Made by a program: the position numbers and the translations under genes. DNA of 5,322 bases from Sulfurimonas sp. Its GTDB lineage: Bacteria; Campylobacterota; Campylobacteria; Campylobacterales; Sulfurimonadaceae. The DNA lies in assembly GCA_030673275.1 (NCBI GenBank), contig DAOVJL010000106.1, positions 1-5,322 of the forward strand, read 5' to 3'. Shown piece after piece: positions 1 through 5,322 of this stretch (positions within the stretch are counted from its first letter, which is position 1; every line of letters begins with the position of its first letter). The notes under the pieces were generated by a model that had not been told where the DNA came from, made no database searches, and was given only the letters and a program-made list of their open reading frames with translations.

Positions 1-644
1 ATATCTCGCCAGTCTCTACCTTCATCTAAAGCTTTTGTCATTTGCTCCAGTGCTATCTCTCCCATACCGTAAATAAGGATATCTCCTTTGGCATCAAAGA
101 TAACAGGTTTTTTTAGTTTATTTTGCCAATAATCATAGTGTGTTACACGTCTTAGAGATGCTTCAATACCACCAAGGACTAGAGGGACAGTATTTTTAAA
201 ATGCTGGCGGATAAGGTTACAGTAAGCATTTAAAGCTCTGTCTGGACGCTTATCATTTTTTCCACCAGGTGTATAATCATCAGTATTTCTAAACTTTTTA
301 GTAGCTGTATAATTACTTACCATACTATCTACGCTGCCGCCACTAACTCCCCAGTAGAGTCTAGGCTCTCCAAGTCTTTTGATATCATCGGCACTTTTAA
401 TATCAGGCTGACCAATCATTCCAACTTTATAACCAAGTCGCTCTAGTATACGACCAACAGTTGCGATACCAATATAAGGACTATCTATATATGCGTCTCC
501 ACTTACCAGAATAATATCACACTGATCCCAGCCAAGCGCATCCATATCCTCTTTTGTAGTAGGAAGAAAGTCTTTAGTAGTAAATGTTACAGTATCTCTT
601 TTTCTAGAAGAGTGTGAAGGTTGCTCTTTATGTCTTCTGCTCAA
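1..644 (-). CDS. ygiQ: YgiQ family radical SAM protein, N-terminal part (cut by window edge)
   Basis: The reverse-strand frame is open from 644 to the window edge and gives 214 residues. They resemble the N-terminal domain that precedes the radical SAM core in YgiQ proteins: FLPTTKEDMDALGWDQCDII (26-45), GDAYIDSP (49-56), IGQPD (77-81), LGEPRLYWGVSGG (91-103), the TPGGKNDKRPDRA block (125-137), and PLVLGGIEASLRR (154-166) followed by HYDYW. The CxxxCxxC cluster motif lies further on in this family, outside the window, so the catalytic core is not seen. The start is TTG at 644-642: a TAA lies two codons upstream in frame, AAAAAGG sits 7 bases before the TTG, and the first in-frame ATG is codon 34, inside the conserved region. 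YgiQ proteins are conserved, presumably bind a 4Fe-4S cluster and SAM, and have no firmly assigned reaction. Family assignment is strong; function is open. The gene diverges from the acyl-CoA ligase gene. Confidence 0.92.
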   Translation of the reverse strand, partial: MSRRHKEQPSHSSRKRDTVTFTTKDFLPTTKEDMDALGWDQCDIILVSGDAYIDSPYIGIATVGRILERLGYKVGMIGQPDIKSADDIKRLGEPRLYWGVSGGSVDSMVSNYTATKKFRNTDDYTPGGKNDKRPDRALNAYCNLIRQHFKNTVPLVLGGIEASLRRVTHYDYWQNKLKKPVIFDAKGDILIYGMGEIALEQMTKALDEGRDWRD

Positions 645-651
645 ATTTTAA

Positions 652-658
652 CCTTTTT
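652..658 (-). promoter_or_regulatory. Ribosome binding site fixing the TTG start of ygiQ
   Basis: On the minus strand AAAAAGG is followed by 7 bases and then TTG at 644-642. An in-frame TAA just upstream of the TTG excludes a longer product, so this site supports a non-ATG start. Confidence 0.75.
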
Positions 659-687
659 AAACAATTTAAATGTTTTTAATGTGATGG

Positions 688-700
688 TTTATATTTTATA
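688..700 (-). promoter_or_regulatory. Candidate -10 region for ygiQ
   Basis: Two overlapping TATAAA-like hexamers occur on the minus strand (700-695 and 693-688), about 45-55 bases upstream of the TTG start. There is no recognisable -35 box. The region is AT-rich throughout, so chance matches are likely and this is only a candidate. Confidence 0.3.
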
Positions 701-702
701 TG

Positions 703-708
703 TATAAT
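703..708 (+). promoter_or_regulatory. Candidate -10 box (TATAAT) for the ligase-FliL operon
   Basis: A perfect TATAAT lies 33 bases before the ATG at 742, predicting transcription from about 715 and a leader of roughly 27 bases. There is no clear -35 element; vegetative promoters in Campylobacterota are known for a strong -10 and a poorly conserved -35. A weak AGAGA ribosome binding site at 731-735 lies 6 bases before the ATG. The rest of the 645-741 gap shows only AT-rich sequence. Confidence 0.5.
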
Positions 709-741
709 AATACTAAATGAATATGAAATTAGAGATTATAT

Positions 742-2361
742 ATGCAATACCCCTATAATAATTTAGAAAATTTTACACTTCCAAGTCTGCTAAACCGTTC
801 CGTAAAACTATATACAAATCAACCATTCAGTGCTGTTGTTGGGCAAGAGGCCATAAGCTATGGTGAGTTTATGCAAGAAATACAACAAATAGTAGAGCTT
901 CTTACAACCAATGGAATATCAAAAGGCGATAAAGTAGTTCTTCTTAGCGAAAATATGCCAAACTGGGCTGTTGCTTATTTTGCCACCACATACTTTGGAG
1001 CGGTAATTGTACCTGTTCTAGCAGATTTCAATCCATCAGATATACACAGGATTTTAGAACACTCAGAAGCTAAAGCTGCCTTTGTTTCAGACAAGCACTT
1101 AAAAACAATAGATGAGTATAATAAATCAAATATAGAACTTGTCATAAGACTTGATAATCTTGAAATAGTAAACAAGCCGAACAATAAAAATACTACTTCT
1201 GATATTAAACAAAAGACAGAACCTAACGAAGATGATATGGCAGCTATAATATATACATCAGGTACTACAGGGAACTCAAAGGGTGTAATGCTCTCTCATA
1301 AAAATCTAGTAACCAATGCTCTATCTTCATACTCAAAAGCAAAAATCTTACCATCTGATACGTTTTTATCTATCTTGCCATTAGCACATGTCTTTGAGTG
1401 TACCGTTGGTTTAATTGTTCCCATACTTCATGGTTGCAGTATTTATTATGTAGATAAAACACCAACAATATCAGTTCTACTTAAAGCATTTAAAATTGTA
1501 AGACCGACTATGATGCTGACTGTTCCTCTTATCATAGAAAAAATTTATAAAAAAAGAGTTTTTCAAATAATTGATAACTCTATTATACGAAGAAATTTAT
1601 ATAAAAACCCATTTACGAGAAAAATATTAAATATAATTGCCGGTAAAAAAATAATTAAAGCATTTGGCGGCAAAATAAGATTTTTTGCAATTGGCGGAGC
1701 TCCCTTATCTCCTTTTGTGGAAGAGTTTTTAATAGAAGCAAATTTTCCATATATTGTTGGTTACGGATTGACTGAATCTGCTCCTTTGATTGCCGGTTCA
1801 GTTCTTGGTGAAAAACCAAAAATAAAATCTACCGGCACTGCTATGGCTGGAGTTGAGTTAAAAATAAAAAATAAAAATCCTCAAACTGACATAGGTGAAA
1901 TTTGTGCAAAATCCCCAAGTATAATGATGGGCTATTATAAAGACAAAAAAACAACAGATGAGGTAATGGAAGATGGATGGTTATTAACGGGAGACTTAGG
2001 CTATATAGATGAAGATGGCTTCCTGTTTATAAGTGGAAGAAACAAAAATGTTATAATAGGTTCTAACGGTGAAAATATATACCCTGAACAAATAGAATCT
2101 GTTATAAATAAGCATGGAGCCGTTTTAGATTCTATGGTTATGCAAAAAGATGGTAAACTTATAGCTATGGTTTCTTTAGATTATGAGACCTGTAATATAA
2201 ACAATGTAACAAATATAGATAATTTTTTAGAAGATATGAGACTTGATGTTAACTCAGAATTATCATCGTTTTCTAAAATATTAAAGTTTACGGAGCAAAA
2301 AGAACATTTTGTTAAAACACCAACAAATAAAATTAAGAGATATCTTTATGAAACTAAATAG
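742..2361 (+). CDS. AMP-forming fatty acyl-CoA ligase (long-chain acyl-CoA synthetase-like)
   Basis: This 539-residue enzyme belongs to the ANL (acyl/aryl-CoA ligase) superfamily. It should activate a carboxylic acid, probably a medium- or long-chain fatty acid, with ATP to acyl-AMP plus PPi and then form the CoA thioester. The adenylation motifs are all present and in order: the P-loop YTSGTTGNSKGV (171-182), LPLAHVFE (212-219), the GGAPLS segment (318-323), YGLTESAP (341-348), TGDLGY (416-421), GRNKNVI (432-438) and GENIYPEQIE (443-452). The C-terminal PTNKIKR (527-533) places the likely catalytic lysine at K530. The GGAPLS and GLTESAPL segments resemble bacterial COG1022-type ligases, though the protein is shorter than the usual ~600 residues. 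No transmembrane segment is obvious. The gene overlaps the next one by 14 bases, suggesting one transcript. Substrate chain length cannot be read from sequence; an acyl-ACP synthetase role is an alternative. Confidence 0.9.
   Translation: MQYPYNNLENFTLPSLLNRSVKLYTNQPFSAVVGQEAISYGEFMQEIQQIVELLTTNGISKGDKVVLLSENMPNWAVAYFATTYFGAVIVPVLADFNPSDIHRILEHSEAKAAFVSDKHLKTIDEYNKSNIELVIRLDNLEIVNKPNNKNTTSDIKQKTEPNEDDMAAIIYTSGTTGNSKGVMLSHKNLVTNALSSYSKAKILPSDTFLSILPLAHVFECTVGLIVPILHGCSIYYVDKTPTISVLLKAFKIVRPTMMLTVPLIIEKIYKKRVFQIIDNSIIRRNLYKNPFTRKILNIIAGKKIIKAFGGKIRFFAIGGAPLSPFVEEFLIEANFPYIVGYGLTESAPLIAGSVLGEKPKIKSTGTAMAGVELKIKNKNPQTDIGEICAKSPSIMMGYYKDKKTTDEVMEDGWLLTGDLGYIDEDGFLFISGRNKNVIIGSNGENIYPEQIESVINKHGAVLDSMVMQKDGKLIAMVSLDYETCNINNVTNIDNFLEDMRLDVNSELSSFSKILKFTEQKEHFVKTPTNKIKRYLYETK
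2335..2340 (+). promoter_or_regulatory. Ribosome binding site for the FliL-like gene, inside the ligase CDS
   Basis: AAGAGA lies 7 bases before the ATG at 2348, within the last codons of the ligase gene. It favours ATG 2348 over an in-frame TTG at 2309, which has no comparable site at good spacing and would add 13 residues ahead of the charged start of the membrane anchor. Confidence 0.65.
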
Positions 2362-2857
2362 AAAAGAAATACTAAAAAAAGCCGTTCTTGGCGTAACTTC
2401 ACTAATAGTTATTCTTCTTCTTATTTTAGGAATCAAAAATTCAGATTTTGGAAAAATTGCAAAATATAACAAGCAAGACAGTAAATCAGGCAGAGATATG
2501 AAGACAAGATTTATTAGTTCATCCGGAATGAAAGTTACTGTTACAAATGATATAGCCAACTTAGGAGATTTTACTTTCAATATTGCCAGAGATAGAAAAC
2601 TAATAGCAAATATATCACTAAAATATAAATCAATAGATGGAGATGAGTCTTGGTTTAATAATGGTGATAAAAGCAAAAAAGAGATTTTAAAGAAAAGTGT
2701 TATTTTAAGAGATGCTGCTATTAATACTATGCTCGGGAACTCTGTAGCTACAGCAAATAGTAAAAAAATGAGAAAAGCACTTAAAGATACTTTAAATGAG
2801 CAGCTCTCTGACACTGAAATTGAAGAGGTCTATTTTAATCAATTTATTATCCAATAA
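2348..2857 (+). CDS. FliL-like single-pass membrane protein
   Basis: The product has 169 residues with a short basic cytoplasmic tail (1-11), one hydrophobic segment (about 12-29), a polar linker, and a periplasmic domain of about 110 residues. That domain follows the FliL pattern: a strand pair around LGDFTFNIARDRKLIANISLK (starting at 72), an ILRD helix start near 119-122, an NSVATANSKKMRKALKDTLN helix (131-150), and a C-terminus EEVYFNQFIIQ that closely matches the typical FliL ending (xxVYFTxFxIQ). FliL proteins sit in the inner membrane around the flagellar stator units and affect motor torque; the domain is structurally related to stomatin/SPFH proteins. This copy is divergent: the conserved 'FVVNL' strand is replaced by FTFNI and the linker is short. 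No other flagellar gene is visible. Its start overlaps the upstream acyl-CoA ligase by 14 bases, so translational coupling is likely. It could be the species' FliL or a paralogue with another membrane role; only the family call is well supported. Confidence 0.8.
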   Translation: MKLNRKEILKKAVLGVTSLIVILLLILGIKNSDFGKIAKYNKQDSKSGRDMKTRFISSSGMKVTVTNDIANLGDFTFNIARDRKLIANISLKYKSIDGDESWFNNGDKSKKEILKKSVILRDAAINTMLGNSVATANSKKMRKALKDTLNEQLSDTEIEEVYFNQFIIQ

Positions 2858-2882
2858 TATCTACATGTCATGTAGATATTAT
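2854..2882. terminator. Palindrome between convergent genes, probable bidirectional terminator
   Basis: The arms ATAATATCTACATG (2854-2867) and CATGTAGATATTAT (2869-2882) are perfect reverse complements around a single T at 2868. The left arm starts in the last sense codon of the FliL-like gene and includes its stop codon; the right arm ends one base before the stop of the pyrophosphatase gene at 2884-2886. The position fits a shared terminator for both strands. The stem is AT-rich (3 G/C of 14) and no strong T-tract follows on either strand, so it is not a textbook intrinsic terminator. Confidence 0.6.
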
Positions 2883-2883
2883 A

Positions 2884-3801
2884 TTAAAACTGTGGTTGAA
2901 GGAAAGGTATAATCTGCTTTTTACGACTTAAAACTCCATCAAGCCATATTTGAGAATTTTCAAGTTTACATTCAAAAGCACTCTCTATTTTACTCTCATC
3001 ATCACTAACAACAAGAAGCTGCGAACCCTCTTTCATAATATCTGTTAAAAGTATGAGTACAGAGTGCAAACCACCCTCCTCTTTTAATTTCTTCATATCT
3101 TCAAATAGGTCATTTTTAATATTATCAAATACACTTAAATCAACTACTTCAAGCTGTCCAACACCTAACTTTGAGCTTCCCATTTCAAACTCTTTATAAT
3201 CACGAGTAGTTAGCTCACGGGCTGTTGCCCCCGCAACCGCAGATTTCACTATAAACATCTCCATACCAAGTGCTTTATAATCCTCTATCTCTGCTATTTT
3301 AGCCAACTCTTTAACAACTTTTGTATCAATTTTTGTACATGTAGGAGACTTAAAGATTACAGTATCACTTAAAATAGCACATAACATCATACCTGCAATA
3401 TTTTTAGGGATTTCTATATTATGGTAATCATACATCTCTTTTATAATAGTATTTGTGCATCCAATAGGACGTATCCAACACTCTAAAGGTGTATCTGTAG
3501 TTAAATCACCAAGCTTATGGTGATCTACTATTCCTAATATTGTAGCTTGCATAATATCTTTTGGAGCTTGAGCTTTATCTGAAAAATCAACAAGATAAAC
3601 ATTCTCTCCTGCAACAGAAGTTTTAAGTTCAGGCACATCTGCTCTAAATTTATCTAAAATAAACTGAGTTTCAGCAGATATATTACCTTGTCGAGTAGGT
3701 ATACAATCTTCTCCTAGTTGATTTTTAAGATATGCGAGAGAGATAGCTCCAATAATTGAGTCTGAATCAGGATTTGTATGACCAAAAATATATGTTGACA
3801 T
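2884..3801 (-). CDS. ppaC: Manganese-dependent (family II) inorganic pyrophosphatase
   Basis: This 305-residue cytoplasmic enzyme of the DHH superfamily hydrolyses pyrophosphate to two phosphates, driving PPi-releasing reactions such as DNA, RNA and acyl-CoA synthesis. Metal-site motifs are in order: GHTNPDSDS (7-15, with H8, D12, D14), VDFSD (71-75, with D72), DHH (93-95) and LSDT (144-147, with D146). The C-terminal DHHA2 domain ends with SRKKQ (292-296), whose Arg and Lys bind substrate in this family. The length is that of the simple form, without the CBS/DRTGG regulatory insert found in some clostridial enzymes. One oddity is DFSD where many relatives have DHNE; the metal-binding aspartate is kept. 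The ATG at 3801 has AAGG (3808-3811) 6 bases upstream on the minus strand. The gene converges on the FliL-like gene with a 26-base gap and diverges from the cardiolipin synthase gene. Confidence 0.95.
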   Translation of the reverse strand: MSTYIFGHTNPDSDSIIGAISLAYLKNQLGEDCIPTRQGNISAETQFILDKFRADVPELKTSVAGENVYLVDFSDKAQAPKDIMQATILGIVDHHKLGDLTTDTPLECWIRPIGCTNTIIKEMYDYHNIEIPKNIAGMMLCAILSDTVIFKSPTCTKIDTKVVKELAKIAEIEDYKALGMEMFIVKSAVAGATARELTTRDYKEFEMGSSKLGVGQLEVVDLSVFDNIKNDLFEDMKKLKEEGGLHSVLILLTDIMKEGSQLLVVSDDESKIESAFECKLENSQIWLDGVLSRKKQIIPFLQPQF

Positions 3802-3827
3802 TAATAACCTTATAATTTTTTTTCGTA

Positions 3828-3833
3828 ATTATA
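3828..3833 (-). promoter_or_regulatory. Candidate -10 box (TATAAT) for ppaC
   Basis: A perfect TATAAT on the minus strand lies 26 bases upstream of the ATG. Transcription would begin near 3821, inside a run of eight A residues (minus strand, 3816-3823) and ahead of the AAGG ribosome binding site. No clear -35 element is seen. Confidence 0.55.
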
Positions 3834-3902
3834 CTGTAGTTTTATCATAAATATTTCATATCGCCAACTTAGTAAAATTCCAAAGCAAAAGTTTAACAAA
3901 GA

Positions 3903-3911
3903 TGATATAAT
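3903..3911 (+). promoter_or_regulatory. Candidate extended -10 promoter (TGATATAAT) for cardiolipin synthase
   Basis: TG-A-TATAAT matches the extended -10 consensus TGnTATAAT, and there is no clear -35. The predicted start near 3918 would give a leader of only about 12 bases, just containing the AAGGGA ribosome binding site (3918-3923), which lies 6 bases before the ATG. The true promoter may therefore be further upstream in the 3802-3929 gap. Confidence 0.45.
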
Positions 3912-3929
3912 TTATATAAGGGAAAAATA

Positions 3930-5321
3930 ATGGGTACAGATACAGCTAATATAATTTTTTACCATAGCCTGATTATTTCTGGTGAGCTTCTGGTGATCTT
4001 AGTCCTTGTCCATATGCTTTACAAAAGACGCTCACCTGCGAATATAATGGCATGGCTTTTATCGATGATACTAATTCCGTATGTTGCTGTTGTCCTGTAT
4101 CTTATTTTTGGTTTTAGAAAACGTAAAAACAGATATAAAAAAGAGCATATCAAGTTAAAAAAGCATACGCACTCTTACCCTCAATCAAATCCCTTAAATG
4201 ATGTTTTAAGAAGTTATGGCATCGCCGATGCAACAAAAAATGAAAACTTTGAACTGTTTACAGACTCTGTATCAGCATATAAGGAGTTTATGAGCTGTAT
4301 AGAGAGTACCAAAACATCAATATACATAAGTACATATATTTTTAACTATGACCATGTTACAAAAAAGATAATAGAAGCACTAACCAAAAAAGCAAAAGAT
4401 GGTGTTGAGATTAAAATACTCATCGATTCACTAGGTTCCATAGAGTTATATCTTTTTCAAAACAGATTAAAAGATTTGAGAGATGCAGGTGCTAAAGTAG
4501 AGTTTTTTATGCCTATCTTTCGTATGCCGTTTAGAAACTATATAAACCTTAGAAACCATAGAAAAATATTCATTTTTGACAATAAAAAAGTTCTAAGCGG
4601 TGGTATGAATATATCAAGTAATTATTTTGGTGAAGAAGCTGATAAATCAAGATGGGAAGATATACTTTTTTTAACTGAAGGGGCATCAGCAGAACTATAT
4701 TTTGAGATTTTTGCATCTGATTGGTTTTATGCTTCAGAGGAGGAGTTGACTTTTACGTATAATAACACCTCTGATGATAATGGAGAGACTTTAGTTCAAG
4801 TTGTACCATCAGGACCGGATATGAGTAAAGATGCTCTCTATGAAGCTCTTTTGTGTGCAATTTACAGCGCTAAAGAGCGTATCTGGATTGTAACACCATA
4901 TTTTGTACCTGACAACTCTATAGTTCAGGCACTGATAATCGCCAAAAATAAAGGTTTAGATGTAAAACTAATTACTCCAAAAGAGGCAAATCATCTTATA
5001 ATTAATTTAGCAAGAGCTTCTTACATGAGGGAACTGGAAGAGGCTGGTGTTGAAATTTGTCTATACAATGGTGCTATGCTGCACGCAAAAGCTATACTAT
5101 TTGATCACTCCAGTACAATGCTAGGGAGTGTAAATCTTGACAATAGAAGTTTATTTTTAAACTATGAGGTAGCTACCTTTGTTTACTCATCAAAAGTTAT
5201 AGAAGATATTGAGACGTGGATGAAAAAATTGTTATCCAATTCATCAAGTGGTATAAAAGAGGTCCCTGCATTCAAAAGAATCATAGAAAATCTAATGAGA
5301 ATAATAGCACCGCAACTATAG
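3930..5321 (+). CDS. cls: Cardiolipin synthase (two-HKD phospholipase D type)
   Basis: The protein has 463 residues and is complete, with its TAG stop ending one base before the window edge. It should join two phosphatidylglycerol molecules into cardiolipin plus glycerol at the inner membrane. The N-terminus has two hydrophobic helices (about 8-30 and 38-61) separated by the basic loop YKRRSPAN, followed by a basic stretch FRKRKNRYKK; this is the usual PLDc_N anchor of ClsA-type enzymes. Two catalytic motifs follow: HRKIFIFD (H210, K212, D217) with GGMNISSNYFG (224-234), and HAKAILFD (H385, K387, D392) with GSVNLDNRS (399-407). Both have the full HxKx4D pattern and the downstream Asn, so activity is expected. 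TPYFVPD (322-328) before the second motif is also typical of Cls. Length is close to the ~480 residues of characterised relatives. The AAGGGA site at 3918-3923 supports the ATG at 3930. It diverges from the pyrophosphatase gene, 128 bases away. Confidence 0.93.
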   Translation: MGTDTANIIFYHSLIISGELLVILVLVHMLYKRRSPANIMAWLLSMILIPYVAVVLYLIFGFRKRKNRYKKEHIKLKKHTHSYPQSNPLNDVLRSYGIADATKNENFELFTDSVSAYKEFMSCIESTKTSIYISTYIFNYDHVTKKIIEALTKKAKDGVEIKILIDSLGSIELYLFQNRLKDLRDAGAKVEFFMPIFRMPFRNYINLRNHRKIFIFDNKKVLSGGMNISSNYFGEEADKSRWEDILFLTEGASAELYFEIFASDWFYASEEELTFTYNNTSDDNGETLVQVVPSGPDMSKDALYEALLCAIYSAKERIWIVTPYFVPDNSIVQALIIAKNKGLDVKLITPKEANHLIINLARASYMRELEEAGVEICLYNGAMLHAKAILFDHSSTMLGSVNLDNRSLFLNYEVATFVYSSKVIEDIETWMKKLLSNSSSGIKEVPAFKRIIENLMRIIAPQL

Positions 5322-5322
5322 A

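Noticed and set aside
659..675. Small inverted repeat AAACA-N7-TGTTT upstream of ygiQ
   Set aside because: Arms of five AT-rich bases around an A/T-only centre are expected by chance in this region, and there is no second copy to support an operator.
975..1184. Open frame of 69 codons on the minus strand
   Set aside because: It is antisense to the well-supported acyl-CoA ligase gene and shows no family resemblance.
2309..2347. Longer N-terminus for the FliL-like protein from TTG at 2309
   Set aside because: The ATG at 2348 has a better-placed AAGAGA site and gives the usual short basic tail before the membrane segment.
2281..2814. Open frame of 177 codons on the minus strand
   Set aside because: It runs antisense to the FliL-like gene, gives a Ser/Phe/Leu/Ile-rich product with no recognisable domain, and is explained by the reverse complement of AT-rich coding sequence.
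3802..3929. Possible riboswitch or small RNA in the 128-base divergent gap
   Set aside because: Apart from the two -10 boxes and ribosome binding sites it is AT-rich sequence with no conserved motif or strong hairpin that I can see.
1..5322. Mobile element, CRISPR array, tRNA or defence system
   Set aside because: No direct repeat array, transposase, integrase, cloverleaf or defence-type domain is visible; all substantial frames belong to housekeeping-type families.

Overview
The window looks like chromosomal core sequence from an AT-rich bacterium, most likely a Campylobacterota (epsilonproteobacterium) of the Sulfurimonas/Sulfuricurvum kind. This is inferred from base composition, heavy use of ATA, AGA and TTA codons, AAGG-type ribosome binding sites, TATAAT -10 boxes without a clear -35, and the particular mix of protein families. 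It was not tested by any search. No mobile element, CRISPR array, tRNA or rRNA is visible.

Layout: (1) 1-644, minus strand: N-terminal 214 residues of a YgiQ-family radical SAM protein, cut by the window edge and starting at TTG. (2) 645-741: divergent intergenic region with candidate back-to-back promoters. (3) 742-2361, plus: an AMP-forming fatty acyl-CoA ligase. (4) 2348-2857, plus: a small FliL-like membrane protein whose start overlaps the end of the ligase gene by 14 bases. (5) 2854-2882: a near-perfect 29-base palindrome between convergent genes, probably a shared terminator. (6) 2884-3801, minus: a family II (Mn-dependent) inorganic pyrophosphatase. (7) 3802-3929: a second divergent promoter region. 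(8) 3930-5321, plus: a complete cardiolipin synthase with two HKD motifs.

How they fit together: three of the five genes touch lipid or pyrophosphate chemistry. The acyl-CoA ligase activates fatty acids and releases PPi, the pyrophosphatase removes PPi, and cardiolipin synthase makes a membrane phospholipid. The FliL-like protein is probably co-transcribed and translationally coupled with the ligase, an unexpected pairing for a flagellar-motor family. The pyrophosphatase and cardiolipin synthase genes diverge from one intergenic region but look like separate transcription units. I found no clear evidence of a wholly new system. The most unusual items are the ligase-FliL overlap, the divergent FliL itself, the palindrome, and a DFSD variant at the usual DHNE site of the pyrophosphatase.
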